Shown: positions 46,246-57,800, counted from the first letter of the stretch. The stretch: DNA of 64,000 nt from Balneolaceae bacterium (GCA_006969905.1 CP030887.1:3425856-3489855); one strand, 5' to 3'. Program-made: numbers and translations. Notes: generated by a model not told the origin, from the letters alone.

Positions 46246-47769
46246 ATGGCCAACCACAGGTCTAGAGCACTCCTTGTAATCCTGGATGGATATGGGTTGG
46301 CCGTTGATCCTTCGGTCAGTGCAATTGATAAAGCCAATAAGCCTTTTTTGGATCATCTCTTTAGTATTTGCCCTAATACTCACCTTTTAGCCAGCGGTGA
46401 ACAGGTTGGCCTTCCCGAAGGGCAATTTGGCAACTCTGAAGTTGGCCATCTTAATATCGGAGCCGGAAGAATAGTTTGGCAGGAACTCTCCAGGATAAAT
46501 AAAGCTATCAAAGACGGCAGCTTTTTCGAAAACAGCGTATTACTTGATGGCATTGAAAAAGCCCGTGAAAAGAACAAAATCCATATTTTCGGGTTGTTTT
46601 CTGATGGAGGTGTCCACTCTCATAACAACCATTTATTCGCCCTCCTAAAGCTTTGTAAAGATCACGGGATTGATAACGTTTATGTGCACGCATTTACGGA
46701 TGGCCGGGATACCTCTCCTACCGGTGGAAAAGAATATGCGCGTGAATTCAATAAGCAGGCTGAACAGATCGGAGTAGGTAAACTGGCATCAGTTATAGGC
46801 CGCTACTACGCTATGGATCGTGATAACCGTTGGGAACGGGTTCAAAAAGCGTACGATCTTTTGGTGAACGGTAAAGGGGAACACTTCTCAAGTTCTGATG
46901 AAGCTTTTGATACCTCCTATCAAAAGAAGATTACCGATGAATTTATTGAGCCAATTATACTTGATGATTCATCCGAATCCAGAATTTCTAAGGGAGATAC
47001 GGTCATTTTTTACAACATCCGTGGAGACAGGGCCAGGGAAATTACACGTGCTTTTACAGAAGCTGACTTTGATGAATTTAAAATCCAACCCGTTTTACAG
47101 TTGAACTATATCAGCTTCACTCAGTATGATAAAACCTTTGAAACTGTGAAGGTGGCTTACCCTCCTCAAAACCTGGCCAATACTTTAGGAGAATGGGTAA
47201 GTAAAAAAGGAAAAAGCCAGTTCCGTATTGCCGAGACAGAAAAGTATCCTCATGTAACTTATTTCTTTAACGGAGGAATTGAGGTTCCTAATGATGGAGA
47301 AGACCGGCTGGTAGTCCCCAGCCCGAAAGTGGCTACTTATGACCTGCAACCCGAAATGAGTATTGAAGGTGTTGCTGGTGCTTTAAGCGAGCGGCTGGAA
47401 TCAGAGAAATATGATTTAGTAATCCTCAATTTCGCTAATCCGGACATGGTTGGGCATACCGGAGATATGGATGCAGCTATAAAAGCAGTAGAGGCGGTAG
47501 ATGAACAACTTAAGCTGGTCATTGAAACCGCTAACGAACACGGCTATACTTCTTTGATCATAGCAGATCATGGAAATGCAGATTGTATGATTAAAGAAGA
47601 CGGAAGCCCTCATACCGCGCATACAACAGCACCCGTACCCGCAATTATTGTAAATCATCCTGATAATCCCGAAATGACACCGGGTATTCTTGCGGATGTA
47701 GCTCCTACCCTGCTCAAATTTATGGGAATTGAGCAACCTGACGAAATGACCGGGAAAGCACTTTATTAA
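46246..47769 (+). CDS. gpmI: 2,3-bisphosphoglycerate-independent phosphoglycerate mutase
   Basis: 507 residues of the alkaline-phosphatase superfamily: metal ligand Asp14 (VILDGYGL), phosphorylated Ser64 in GNSEVGHLNIGAGR, DGRDTSPTGG, GRYYAMDRDNRW, and the C-terminal metal sites IADHGNADCM and HTAHTTAPVP. It interconverts 3- and 2-phosphoglycerate in glycolysis and gluconeogenesis, using manganese. Cotranscribed with rpsT. Confidence 0.98.
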   Translation: MANHRSRALLVILDGYGLAVDPSVSAIDKANKPFLDHLFSICPNTHLLASGEQVGLPEGQFGNSEVGHLNIGAGRIVWQELSRINKAIKDGSFFENSVLLDGIEKAREKNKIHIFGLFSDGGVHSHNNHLFALLKLCKDHGIDNVYVHAFTDGRDTSPTGGKEYAREFNKQAEQIGVGKLASVIGRYYAMDRDNRWERVQKAYDLLVNGKGEHFSSSDEAFDTSYQKKITDEFIEPIILDDSSESRISKGDTVIFYNIRGDRAREITRAFTEADFDEFKIQPVLQLNYISFTQYDKTFETVKVAYPPQNLANTLGEWVSKKGKSQFRIAETEKYPHVTYFFNGGIEVPNDGEDRLVVPSPKVATYDLQPEMSIEGVAGALSERLESEKYDLVILNFANPDMVGHTGDMDAAIKAVEAVDEQLKLVIETANEHGYTSLIIADHGNADCMIKEDGSPHTAHTTAPVPAIIVNHPDNPEMTPGILADVAPTLLKFMGIEQPDEMTGKALY

Positions 47770-47802
47770 ACTTTTATAGCGTCATTTTGTTTGCTATTAC
47801 TT

Positions 47803-47859
47803 AGCCTGCCTGCTACATTCTGCATAGAATGAACTAAAGTTATGGTAGGCTCGTTTTTT
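47803..47859 (+). terminator. Probable terminator of gpmI
   Basis: AGCCTGCC (47803-47810) pairs with GGTAGGCT (47844-47851) with one G-U pair. An inner hairpin CATTCT / AGAATG lies within, and TTTTTT follows. Confidence 0.6.
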
Positions 47860-47900
47860 GCAGTAGCATTACCAAATTTTAAAGACAAGGACTTACCATC

Positions 47901-50474
47901 ATGGAGGGTAATTTTTCAAGTAAAGTTCGAGACGTAATACAATTTAGCAGAGAAGAAGCTCTGCGTCTGGGACATGACTACATTGGTACCGAACATCTCA
48001 TTCTTGGCATTGTTCGCCTTGGGGATGGCGTTGCAGTACGAATTTTAAAGAACTTAGATTGCGATCTTTTTAAACTAAAGAAAACAATTGAAGATACAGT
48101 ACGCGGAACCGGCGGTTCTGTAACTGTAGGCAATATTCCGCTCACCAAACAAGCTGAAAAGGTTTTACGAATAACGTACCTCGAAGCCAAACTGTATAAA
48201 AGTGATACAATAGGCACTGAGCATTTGCTGCTCTCACTTTTACGGGACGATGAAAACATTGCCGCTCAGATTCTACAACAATTCAGTGTTTCTTACGATG
48301 CTGTTCGTGAAGAACTGGATATGATCATCTCCGGAAAATCACGGGAAGAACATTCCGATGCCTCTACTATATCAGCAAGTACGGCATCCTCAAAAGGCTC
48401 AATGGGATCAGGAAGCTCCAGGGAAAAGAAAATGGAAAAATCAAAAACTCCGGTCTTAGACAATTTTGGTCGAGACCTTACTCAAATGGCTGAGGATGGG
48501 AAATTAGACCCTATCATTGGCCGTGACAAAGAAATTGAACGCGTTGCCCAGGTTTTAAGCCGACGCAAAAAGAATAACCCTGTGCTTATTGGAGAGCCAG
48601 GCGTGGGTAAAACGGCAATTGCTGAAGGGCTTGCTGCGCGAATTATGGAGCGCAAAGTATCCCGCGTACTTTATGACAAACGGGTAATTGCATTAGACCT
48701 TGCCGCTTTGGTAGCAGGTACAAAATATCGCGGACAGTTCGAAGAGCGCATGAAAGCTGTTATGACCGAGTTGGAAAAAACAGATAATGTGATCCTCTTT
48801 ATTGATGAATTGCATACCATTGTTGGTGCAGGTGGCGCAAGTGGTTCTTTGGATGCTTCAAACATGTTGAAGCCTGCCTTGGCACGCGGTGATATTCAGG
48901 CAATTGGTGCTACTACCTTAAATGAGTATCGCCAGTTTATCGAAAAGGATGGTGCCCTTGAACGCCGCTTCCAGAAAATTATGGTAGATCCCACTACCGC
49001 AGAAGAGACTATTGAGATCCTTAAGCAAATAAAGGCAAAGTACGAGAAGCACCATAGTGTACGCTATAAAGATGAAGCACTAGAGGCTTGTGTAAAACTT
49101 ACAGACCGCTATGTAACCGATCACTTCCTACCGGATAAAGCTATCGATGCTTTAGATGAGGCCGGTGCTCGTGTTCACCTTTCTAATATCACTGTTCCAA
49201 AACATATTATTGAGTTAGAAGAAGAAATTGAAACCACAGGTGTTGAAAAAAACACAATGGTTAAAAAACAACGCTTTGAAGAAGCAGCACGCCTTCGCGA
49301 TAAAGAAAAGCGGCTCCAGGAAGATTTAGAAGTAGCCCAGAAAGAATGGGAAAAAGAATCCGAAAGTATTCTTTATGATGTTCTGGAAGATGATGTTGCT
49401 TCTGTTATTGCCATGATGAGCGGTGTTCCTGTAAACAAGATCAGCCAAAATGAGGGCCAGAAGCTTCTTAAAATGAAAGAAAGCCTCTCTGGTAAAGTTG
49501 TAGGTCAGGAAGAAGCTATTCTCAAATTGACTAAAGCCATACAACGCACACGTGCGGGATTAAAAGACCCGGCACGCCCCATTGGTTCATTTATATTCCT
49601 TGGACCAACCGGAGTCGGGAAAACAGAAATGGCCAAGGTACTGGCAAAGTATCTTTTTGATAAAGATGATGCCCTTATCCGTGTGGATATGAGTGAGTAC
49701 ATGGAGAAGTTCTCAGTATCCAGGCTTGTAGGTGCGCCTCCCGGTTACGTAGGGTATGAAGAAGGCGGGATTCTTACGGAAAAAGTTCGAAGAAAACCGT
49801 ACAGTGTAGTATTGCTGGATGAGATTGAAAAAGCTCACCCAGATGTATTCAATATTCTTCTCCAGGTTCTCGATGATGGAATCCTTACAGACAGTTTAGG
49901 CCGTAGGGTCGATTTCAGAAACACCATCATTATCATGACCTCCAATATTGGGGCCCGTGATATCCGAAATATGGGTAAAGGCATTGGCTTCGGTGGACCT
50001 GATGAAGGTACCTTCGACTACGCCAAAATGAAGACTACTATCCAGGATGCCTTGAAAAAAGTATTCAACCCTGAATTCCTGAACCGTATAGATGATGTAA
50101 TCACCTTTAAGCCCCTGGAGAAAGAAGATATCTTCCAGATTATTGATATCATTTGTGATGATTTATTCGAGCGAATCGAAGAAATCGGCTATAAGATTGA
50201 TATCACCAAAGGTGCCAAAGAGTTCATTACCGAAAAAGGTTTTGATCCTAAATATGGCGCCCGGCCTCTGAAAAGAGCTATTCAAAAATATATAGAAGAC
50301 CCTCTGGCAGAAGAACTGCTGGAAAACAAACGCGAAGAAGGCTCTACCATCAAAATAAAGATGAATAAGTCTCGCGATGATTTAGAGTTCGATTGGATAG
50401 TTCCTGATCCAAAACAAAAGGAAAGTAAAGCTTCTGAAGAAAAAGACACCTCTGAAGAAGCAAAAGAAGCTTAA
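47901..50474 (+). CDS. clpC: ATP-dependent Clp protease ATP-binding subunit ClpC
   Basis: 857 residues: double Clp N-domain (about 1-145), first AAA+ module with Walker A GEPGVGKT near 231, a UVR-like coiled segment near 450-485 ([20 protein letters not shown]), second AAA+ module with Walker A GPTGVGKT near 568, and D2-small domain. The UVR segment marks ClpC rather than ClpA or ClpB. With ClpP it unfolds and degrades proteins. The C-terminus is a charged Lys/Glu tail. Confidence 0.97.
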   Translation: MEGNFSSKVRDVIQFSREEALRLGHDYIGTEHLILGIVRLGDGVAVRILKNLDCDLFKLKKTIEDTVRGTGGSVTVGNIPLTKQAEKVLRITYLEAKLYKSDTIGTEHLLLSLLRDDENIAAQILQQFSVSYDAVREELDMIISGKSREEHSDASTISASTASSKGSMGSGSSREKKMEKSKTPVLDNFGRDLTQMAEDGKLDPIIGRDKEIERVAQVLSRRKKNNPVLIGEPGVGKTAIAEGLAARIMERKVSRVLYDKRVIALDLAALVAGTKYRGQFEERMKAVMTELEKTDNVILFIDELHTIVGAGGASGSLDASNMLKPALARGDIQAIGATTLNEYRQFIEKDGALERRFQKIMVDPTTAEETIEILKQIKAKYEKHHSVRYKDEALEACVKLTDRYVTDHFLPDKAIDALDEAGARVHLSNITVPKHIIELEEEIETTGVEKNTMVKKQRFEEAARLRDKEKRLQEDLEVAQKEWEKESESILYDVLEDDVASVIAMMSGVPVNKISQNEGQKLLKMKESLSGKVVGQEEAILKLTKAIQRTRAGLKDPARPIGSFIFLGPTGVGKTEMAKVLAKYLFDKDDALIRVDMSEYMEKFSVSRLVGAPPGYVGYEEGGILTEKVRRKPYSVVLLDEIEKAHPDVFNILLQVLDDGILTDSLGRRVDFRNTIIIMTSNIGARDIRNMGKGIGFGGPDEGTFDYAKMKTTIQDALKKVFNPEFLNRIDDVITFKPLEKEDIFQIIDIICDDLFERIEEIGYKIDITKGAKEFITEKGFDPKYGARPLKRAIQKYIEDPLAEELLENKREEGSTIKIKMNKSRDDLEFDWIVPDPKQKESKASEEKDTSEEAKEA

Positions 50475-50482
50475 ACTATTGA

Positions 50483-50513
50483 AGCCTCACCAAAACCTGG
50501 TGAGGCTTTTTTT
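50483..50513 (+). terminator. Terminator of clpC
   Basis: A perfect 9-bp stem AGCCTCACC / GGTGAGGCT with a 7-nt loop and six or more T residues, starting 9 bp after the clpC stop. Confidence 0.95.
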
Positions 50514-50570
50514 GTTTAATAACCTCTATCCTTATAAAAACCAAAAGTGTGATTATTCTTTTGGACATAC

Positions 50571-50674
50571 CTTCACGAACAGAGCGAAGTGATCTCAGGT
50601 TTTTCATATCGAGATTGCTTCGTCGGTTTAATCACAAGGCTAATTACTATTCCTGCCTCCTCGCAAAGACACCC
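50571..50674 (+). repeat. Dispersed intergenic repeat, family A copy 3
   Basis: It reads CTTCACGAACAGAGCGAAGT then GATCTCAGG, GAGATTGCTTCG and, after an AT-rich insertion, CCTCCTCGCAAAGACA. It matches the minus-oriented copy at 42967-43055 and the copy in 38596-38771. It lies in the convergent gap between clpC and the propeller protein gene. Confidence 0.75.
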
Positions 50675-50742
50675 CATTGTAATTACGAAATGGATAGGTC
50701 ATGTTAAAAATTGGCTTAGAATCACTGAACTTCCAAATGAAA

Positions 50743-51726
50743 CTAAAAAGAGGCCCTCACATTTAAGTCCTTACTCAACCCGGTAATGGTATAGCGGTAC
50801 TGCCCGGTTCTTTTCAGCCTGATAAACTCCCGGTCATTCAAAGCCAGTGCACCTTTATCATAAGAAGACCTTGCAATTTTACGCGCACCTACGTTTACCA
50901 CGTGCACTTCTAACCCCGAAGCTTTTTTATCCTCAAGATTCCCGGTAAGGGCTATAATAGATCGGTCAGCAGCACTATAATTGGCAAATAATAATGAACT
51001 CCGAAAACTGGAGCTCCCTATACGTTCTCCATTCAATACATTAAAAACAGCTGCCCTGCCGGAAGAATAAACGGTTAAATAATTCCCGCTTCCGTAAATA
51101 TTAAGGCCCCGGACTTCCTGGTTGAACGACACTTTTTGAATTTGATTCCCGAACTTATCCAACACAACTATCTCGTCATCTGAACCCGACTTACCTACCG
51201 CAATAGCAATATACTCCCCGGAATCAGAAACCTTAACGGCTTTTATTACTTGGTCAGAACTGTAAAATATTTCACGGGGGGTGTTGTTCACATCTATTAC
51301 TCTTAACCGGGAGCCTTCTTTCCCATCCCGCACAAACTTGGGATTATAAATCACAATTGTTTTTCCGTTTGGGTCCATCGCCAGCTCAGAAATAGATTCC
51401 CCTTCCCTGCTTTGGGTACTATTCGAAATGGGCTTTACAGCCCTTCCAAATGAATCATACAAAATAAAGTTGGCGATATTCTCTCTTACTACAAACGATC
51501 CGTTTTGCAATGGGTATACTTTCAGGGACGGATCGTCCGGATCAGTAGTAGAATAATTCCCGGAAACTATTTCTGCCCCGTCAATATCCAGAACTGTTGC
51601 GGATTCGGTAGTTGCCTTCCCTGTTTTAAATGCTACGGATGAAACTGCATCACTGATAGATAATGATTGTGCTAACGCTGAATAACTGAGTAAAAAGAAA
51701 ATTGAAAAAAGCTGTAGTACCCGCAT
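50743..51726 (-). CDS. Secreted beta-propeller-like protein of unknown function
   Basis: 327 residues with a signal peptide (MRVLQLFSIFFLLSYSALAQ) and repeated four-strand units (for example SELAMDPNGKTIVIYNPKFV and VKVSDSGEYIAIAVGKSGSD), suggesting a WD40-like propeller. No enzymatic motif and no T9SS tail. It stands alone. Confidence 0.7.
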   Translation of the reverse strand: MRVLQLFSIFFLLSYSALAQSLSISDAVSSVAFKTGKATTESATVLDIDGAEIVSGNYSTTDPDDPSLKVYPLQNGSFVVRENIANFILYDSFGRAVKPISNSTQSREGESISELAMDPNGKTIVIYNPKFVRDGKEGSRLRVIDVNNTPREIFYSSDQVIKAVKVSDSGEYIAIAVGKSGSDDEIVVLDKFGNQIQKVSFNQEVRGLNIYGSGNYLTVYSSGRAAVFNVLNGERIGSSSFRSSLLFANYSAADRSIIALTGNLEDKKASGLEVHVVNVGARKIARSSYDKGALALNDREFIRLKRTGQYRYTITGLSKDLNVRASF

Positions 51727-51811
51727 AGTCCCCCTAAATTAAAATGAGACTAAAGAACGTGATTTTTAGGCTAAAGTGCTTCTTCTAAAATCATTATCTT
51801 TGAGCAATAAT

Positions 51812-51909
51812 TGTCATCCTGAACTTGATTCAGGATCTGTAAAGTTTGATTCTTAATTCATTTAAGTCAGTTGGTCAACACATCAGATTCCGGGTCAAGC
51901 CCGGAATGA
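51812..51909. repeat. Palindromic intergenic repeat, family B copy 2
   Basis: 98 bp from GTCATCCTG to GGAATGAC, with two perfect hairpins: ATCCTGAA / TTCAGGAT (51815-51835) and ATTCCGGG / CCCGGAAT (51886-51906). It has the same ends and length as 10481-10576. It lies in a divergent gap, within 32 bp of the epimerase start. Confidence 0.65.
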
Positions 51910-51940
51910 CCTGAACTTGGAAGAGTACAAATATAATTTT

Positions 51941-52984
51941 ATGAGATATCATCTGATTACAGGCGGATGCGGATTTGTTGGAAGAAATTTTGTTAAACGC
52001 CTTTACAATACCACTAGCGACACTATTTTATTCATTGATGACCTTTCGGTAGGTACACACCCTTCCACCTGGTTGCCCGAAGGAACCCCTTCTAAATCAG
52101 ATAATGGCTTAGAGTTTTTTGGAGCTGACGGACGTATGATTTTCCTTAAAGAAGACATCCGGATAGTATTGGAAGCCCTGATTGAAAACCCGGATCACTT
52201 CAAAAAATCGTATGGCCTGGACATTTCAAATTTTGAAGATGTATTCCATTTTGCTGCCATTGTAGGTGGGCGTGCCACTATTGATGGTGACCCCATGAAA
52301 GTTGCACTTGATTTGGCAATTGATGCACTCTTTTTCCGCTGGGTCTGCCTAACTAAACCTAAAAGAGTTCTTTATCCAAGCTCAAGTGCAGCTTATCCGG
52401 TTGATTTGCAAACTGAATCAGGAGCTATAGCATTAAGCGAAAGTGATATTGATTTTACCAAGATGGGGCAGCCTGATATGACTTATGGCTGGTCTAAATT
52501 AACAGGAGAATACCTGGCTTCGATTGCTTCTGAATATTATGGGGTATCTGTAACGTGCATCCGCCCATTTTCGGGATATGGGGAAGACCAGGACTTGTCA
52601 TACCCCGTTCCTGCCATTGCACGCAGAGCTGCCCTTAAAGAAAATCCCTTTGAAGTTTGGGGGTCAGGAAAACAAGGACGGGATTTTGTACATATTGATG
52701 ATGTTATCGACTGCACCTTATTGGCCATGGAACATATTACGGACGGGAGCGCCATCAACATCGGCAGTGGAAAGCTAACCAGTTTCCTTGACCTGATTTC
52801 TGTGTTCACTTCTTTTGCGGGATATTCACCCGATATCAAGCCGCTGCTTGACAAACCTGTTGGCGTGCATTCCAGGTATGCAAATATGGATTATGTAAGC
52901 AAAAAACTGGGTTGGAAGCCTCAGATTTCTGTGGAAGAAGGCATGCGCCGCGTGTATGATGTGGCTGTAAAAAAATATACCTAG
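51941..52984 (+). CDS. NAD-dependent epimerase/dehydratase (extended SDR, nucleotide-sugar type)
   Basis: 347 residues from the ATG at 51941. A TTG eight codons upstream is less likely because the Rossmann fold begins directly with MRYHLITGGCGFVG (GGCGFVG at 8-14). Catalytic YGWSK (Tyr182, Lys186), RPFSGYGEDQDLSYPVPAIA and DFVHIDDVIDC are typical of nucleotide-sugar epimerases and dehydratases. It lies 4 bp before a glycosyltransferase gene, so surface-glycan synthesis is likely. The exact sugar is unknown. Confidence 0.88.
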   Translation: MRYHLITGGCGFVGRNFVKRLYNTTSDTILFIDDLSVGTHPSTWLPEGTPSKSDNGLEFFGADGRMIFLKEDIRIVLEALIENPDHFKKSYGLDISNFEDVFHFAAIVGGRATIDGDPMKVALDLAIDALFFRWVCLTKPKRVLYPSSSAAYPVDLQTESGAIALSESDIDFTKMGQPDMTYGWSKLTGEYLASIASEYYGVSVTCIRPFSGYGEDQDLSYPVPAIARRAALKENPFEVWGSGKQGRDFVHIDDVIDCTLLAMEHITDGSAINIGSGKLTSFLDLISVFTSFAGYSPDIKPLLDKPVGVHSRYANMDYVSKKLGWKPQISVEEGMRRVYDVAVKKYT

Positions 52985-52988
52985 AAAT

Positions 52989-54257
52989 ATGACTAAAATC
53001 GTTTGCTTTGGCCCCGGCCCAAAATTCAAGGGCGGGATTTCTAATTACAATACTTCGTTAGCAAAAACCTTTGATAAGAACCCGGATAATGAGGTGCATA
53101 TTGTTTCCTGGACTAATCAATACCCGTCCATCATCCCCCGGGAGTTTGTAGACTCATCCAGCAAATCTGATTTCCTGGAAGGAACCCGCATCCAGGTTAG
53201 TTACCTCACAAACTATAACAATCCTTTAAGCTGGAGAAGAACTGCAAAATTCATTCAATCCCTGAAACCGGATAAGGTCATTTTCCAATGGGCTATCTCT
53301 ATACAGGGACTCCCGATGGGCTCTATTGCAGAATGGCTTAGAACGCATTCTGACGCTGAAATTATCTTTGACCTGCACTTTGTGGTTCAAAAAGAAGGGA
53401 GTACCATCGACGAATACTTCACGAAAATGGGTATCCGGCATGCAGAGACGTACATTACCCACGCCTACAAAACGGTTAATGAACTAAAATCACTATTCCC
53501 CGGTAAAAAATTATCCGTTACTGAATCCGGTGATCGTGTGAGTGGTGATAAAACTACGGTTATCAAATTATTTCATCCTGTTTATGACTTGTATCAACCT
53601 GACCCTGACTTTGATGTGAAGGCATTTAAAGCCAAGCTTGGGTTAAAAAAAAATGTATTCCTTTATTTTGGTTTTATACGAAAATACAAGGGATTACATA
53701 ATGCCATAAAGGCCTTCAAAAAAGTATCGGAGCAAAGAGATGATGTATCTTTCCTGATTTGCGGAGAAGAATTCTGGGCCACTTTGGATACCTCAAAATT
53801 CACTACCAAACTTAAAAGGGCTTTGTTTGGTATTGCTCAAAAACTATTCCTGAAGAACAAAGAAAGTGAACAGGATTATCGACCCCTTTCACTAGTTGAA
53901 GAGCTTGGGCTTACTGATAGCGTAGTTGTTAAGAATGAATTCATCCCAAACGAGGATGTCCATAAATACTTCCAGGTATCGGATTGCAGCATATTATATT
54001 ATTTAACTGCTACCCCATCGGGAGTGGAGTCCTTAACCTATAATTTTGAGCTGCCGATTCTTGCAACCGATGTAGGTCACTTCCCTGAAACTATAAGGGA
54101 TGGGTTTAACGGATACCTTGCAGAGCCTGAAAACATAGATTCTATGGCAAGTGTAATGCTGAAATTCCTCGATTCCCCTCTTCCCCCGGCTAATGTAAGA
54201 GCTTCAGCAGCCGATATGAGTTGGGACAATTATGTAGCTGCCATACTCAGCGAGTAG
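52989..54257 (+). CDS. GT-B fold glycosyltransferase (family 1/4-like)
   Basis: 422 residues. The N-terminal domain starts [20 protein letters not shown] (donor/acceptor Gly loop). The C-terminal domain has [38 protein letters not shown] and [20 protein letters not shown] with the nucleotide-sugar-binding Glu. It transfers a sugar to a surface glycan. It forms a two-gene unit with the epimerase. Confidence 0.9.
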   Translation: MTKIVCFGPGPKFKGGISNYNTSLAKTFDKNPDNEVHIVSWTNQYPSIIPREFVDSSSKSDFLEGTRIQVSYLTNYNNPLSWRRTAKFIQSLKPDKVIFQWAISIQGLPMGSIAEWLRTHSDAEIIFDLHFVVQKEGSTIDEYFTKMGIRHAETYITHAYKTVNELKSLFPGKKLSVTESGDRVSGDKTTVIKLFHPVYDLYQPDPDFDVKAFKAKLGLKKNVFLYFGFIRKYKGLHNAIKAFKKVSEQRDDVSFLICGEEFWATLDTSKFTTKLKRALFGIAQKLFLKNKESEQDYRPLSLVEELGLTDSVVVKNEFIPNEDVHKYFQVSDCSILYYLTATPSGVESLTYNFELPILATDVGHFPETIRDGFNGYLAEPENIDSMASVMLKFLDSPLPPANVRASAADMSWDNYVAAILSE

Positions 54258-54355
54258 CTCTTTTTATTTTACCTGATTCAGCAATAAACTTCATTTTTGT
54301 GTGGTAACCGAATTTAGAAAACCCTATATTTGTTGCCTTTCCAAAATTTGGAAAA

Positions 54356-54429
54356 CGGGGAGTGGCGCAGCCCGGTAGCGCATTCGCTTTGGGAGCGAAG
54401 GGTCGCAGGTTCAAATCCTGTCTCCCCGA
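54356..54429 (+). tRNA. tRNA-Pro (UGG)
   Basis: Full cloverleaf: acceptor CGGGGAG / CTCCCCG, anticodon stem TTCGC / GCGAA with loop TTTGGGA (anticodon TGG), T-loop GGTTCAAATCC and discriminator A. CCA is not encoded. Confidence 0.97.
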
Positions 54430-54452
54430 CATTTGACATATTGATTCGTTGA

Positions 54453-54526
54453 GCGCCCGTAGCTCAACTGGATAGAGCAACTGCCTTCTAAGCAGTAGGT
54501 TTCAGGTTCGAGTCCTGACGGGCGTA
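54453..54526 (+). tRNA. tRNA-Arg (UCU)
   Basis: Full cloverleaf: acceptor GCGCCCG / CGGGCGT (one G-U pair), anticodon stem ACTGC / GCAGT with loop CTTCTAA (anticodon TCT), T-loop GGTTCGAGTCC and discriminator A. Phage-like genes begin just past its 3' end, so its 3' part is a candidate attachment site. Confidence 0.97.
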
Positions 54527-54652
54527 CTTATAAAAACCCCTTTTTAATATTATTTAAAGCAGGTTTTATCAATTTCATGTTAAAGGCAGATAAATAAAAG
54601 TTCCCACTTTTAACCAAAAAAGGTAACTATTTACGGGCACATAGCGGGCACG
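54500..54652. other. Putative prophage attachment region at the tRNA-Arg 3' end
   Basis: The 3' half of tRNA-Arg is followed by about 125 bp without a gene, then by minus-strand phage-like genes. Two direct repeats CGGGCAC (54634-54640 and 54645-54651, 11 nt apart) lie in the gap. The partner attachment site and the integrase would lie outside the window, so this is inferred. Confidence 0.4.
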
Positions 54653-54871
54653 TTATCCTTCCAGGTTCTGTAAAGCTTTTTGTTTTGCTTGTTTGTACTC
54701 TTCTTCAGAGCTTGTTAAAGTCGGGGCCATTCTTAATGCGCCGCAAAACCCCGCGACCTCTTCATAGGGCCGTTTGTATAAATATGCTAGAAGCTTTTGG
54801 AGTGTTTCTTCGGTAATTCCACGAAATTTTAATTCTTTACTTACCTGCTCTTTAGTTAAATCAGTATCCAT
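54653..54871 (-). CDS. Small helical protein at the end of the phage tail module
   Basis: 72 residues, charged and helical (LTKEQVSKELKFRGITEETL; YKQAKQKALQNLEG). No family recognised. It starts 9 bp after the giant tail gene stop and is probably the last gene of the phage operon; a chaperone or regulator role is possible but not shown. Confidence 0.6.
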   Translation of the reverse strand: MDTDLTKEQVSKELKFRGITEETLQKLLAYLYKRPYEEVAGFCGALRMAPTLTSSEEEYKQAKQKALQNLEG

Positions 54872-54880
54872 TATTTTTAA

Positions 54881-57800
54881 TTAAGGTATTGTTGGTTGAA
54901 ATCTTTGAAAGGGTTTTAAATAGGCAGAATATTTCACCCCGTTAAATTCATAAATAGGGAAAACAACCCAATCATCGTCCGGCGGTTTTCCTGCAAATGA
55001 GTATACCCCGTCCGCCCCGGTTGTTTGGATTAATATTTCTTTAGTGTTTTGGTTAATAAGCCAAACCTCAGCGCCCTGTATTGGTACACCATTATGTATG
55101 ACAGTCCCCTCAATCTTATAGTTTGAAAGGTCAACAAGGGTAATAGACCCTTCTTCACCATAACCTGTACCTTCACTGTTTACAGCATACGCCCTAAAAT
55201 AAATTATACCATCCAGCCCCGCTACCGTTTTTTCAAATGAAGCCCCTGAAATAGTACCAGTTACAGAATTTGTGTACACACCTGTTTGAGTTCCATACTC
55301 AAAGCCAACCTCTGTTACCTGTCTGTTATTGTCAGAAACAATAAATCCAAAAAAAGTAACACCTGTTTCATTCAGCGTTGCCGTGACTGTTTGTGTAGTA
55401 GGAGGCGCAATGAAAGATAAATTAGGTAACTCCACCCGGAACAATTCACTAGGTAAAGATTGTTGTAGGTTCGGCCATCCAAACACATGAAAGCGGTCAA
55501 GGGAATCAATCACGATTTCATTAGGTGTCCGTGTTGTTGGCTCCCCGGCAACCGTTCTTATCTCAAATATTGCAACAGTATATTCGCCAACATCCGTAGC
55601 AGATACATCCCAAGTTCCAGGGGTTGCAAACTGGTCTATAACTGGCCAATTATCTACATCTGAAATATCAACCACATAAAGCCTTTTGTTAGTCTTGAGT
55701 TCTACCAAATAGTTGCCAAAAATCGTAGAAGCATAACTAACTATCATACTTGTTGATTCTGTATTAACATCTTCATCACTAAGCTGCTTTATAGCCCGAA
55801 CACTCATATCGCTTTTTCTAATTGCAATACTTCCCCATCCATATCCCATCACTTTAGCTGGATCGGTTGGGTTATGTGCAGCAGGTGAAACCTCTACCCC
55901 ACAAAAAAGATAGTCTACATTTGAGGTCATGTCGTCAGTACATCTCGGTATTCTGGCATAACCCGCCGCTGTCATATCCGAAACCCTAATCTTGTGCAAC
56001 TCGTGGGTGTTTTCCTGCTCGTTTACATCAAAGGGGCTTCCTGTAGTGTACTGAGCATATAAATACTGAGAATCTATTGCATAGCTATGAACTGTTCCTT
56101 TTTTGCTAGCACTCCATGTCGCAGGGGCATTGGGGTGAAGGTGAAATCCTTGTGTTGAGGCATCGTAAAAAGCAACATAAGCAGAAGAGGGCATTTCGAC
56201 AATTTGCCCATTAGCATAAGAACCGTCAATTAAAGACAAATCTATTTTTGATATCCCCACTGTGTTGGATCCACTATACAAATATCTATCATCCGTAATA
56301 CCTGCATCATTGGCAACTGTGCTTTCATAACCAGCGGGTTTATTGGCCTGAAAATCAAATAACACATAGCTTAAGTCTGATGGGTTAACCCTAGCCAAAT
56401 ATGCAAGTACACCCTCTGGAGGTGAAGGGTCATTAATGGCTGTTTGCACAAAAAACCACAAAAAACCCCGGGCTAAAGATATCCAGTTTGCCTTACCAGT
56501 TTCATAGCCGTTTTCGTCTAAAATACTTAAGTAAGTTGCTTGCGAATAGTCATTAGCAGGTACTTTAATTAATACAGGAGAAACGTCTGTGTTGTCGGAA
56601 AAGGTGCCGGACATTCTACTGGTTCCAAACACAAAATCTTGGCCCCCTATATTTAGAAGAATGGAACCGTGGACATGTGGAATTTGCGACACATTGCCAC
56701 CCCCCCCTATTAATATTTCGTCCGTAGCATTTATTTGATCAACAGGCAATTGAATCCGCCTGTAATGTGTATAGATGGATTCCGGGCTGGCAAATTCTTG
56801 CGCAGAAGCATTCACTCCCACCACGCGCCAGTAGAATGTTGTTATCTCATCCAAACCTGTTAGGGTTATGCTAAATGGGGAGGTTGGGTCAGACTGTGTG
56901 TTTGGATATACCCCGGTTTCAGAACCCCACTCGAAACGGACATCGCTTATATTTGGGCCCGCAACATCTGCGCTAAAACGAACAGAAGTTGGAGAAAGCC
57001 ATGCTGCCAACAGGTTACTCACGATTAGATTATTATTTACTGGAGTAGTTACTTGCTGTTCTTGCCCATAACTAGTGCCAATGGCATTAGTTGCATAAGC
57101 CCGAAAATAATAAGTCTCATTAAGTATTCCGGTAAATGTATCGGAGAAAGACACCCCTGCAACAGTTACGGGCAATGTATTTGTATACACCCCGGGCTGG
57201 GTTCCAAATTCAAATCCATAGGCCGTTACCGGGGAATTGTTATCATCTATTACAAAAGCATTTAGCGTTACCTGATCACCCGATGCACTTCCTGCATTGG
57301 TTTGTACGATAGGAGGGTTTGTAAACGAAAGGTTAGGAATCGTAAACCTATAAATCTGAGCCTCGTCCTGCAAGGGCTGTTGCCCCCCAATAGACTGCCA
57401 AGTAACAAGGTGGAAGTTTTCATTCGCATCTAAAGCAAGCTCATAGTGATCATTAGCTATGATCCCGCTTGCCTTATTGTATGTCAACGCCTGCGCAGAG
57501 GGAGCACCAACAGCTAAAGCCCGGAGTGTATGCTTGCCAATAGGGTCTGAAGGCAGCCAACTAGATGGATCGCTTATGTCGATTACAAAAATAAACCCGC
57601 CATCAACCCCAAGGGTTTTACCCTGATTTCTGGTATCTAGCAAAAAGTTGCCAAATCGTAGAGAGGAACCGGAGCCTAAGCCCCCACCGCCCGGATCATC
57701 CGGGTGGAGTATATTGGTTGTAAAAACCACCATATCCGATTTTCGCACAGCCACAGCGCCAAGCCCATCTCCCCACACATTAGCAACCCCCGTTTCAATG

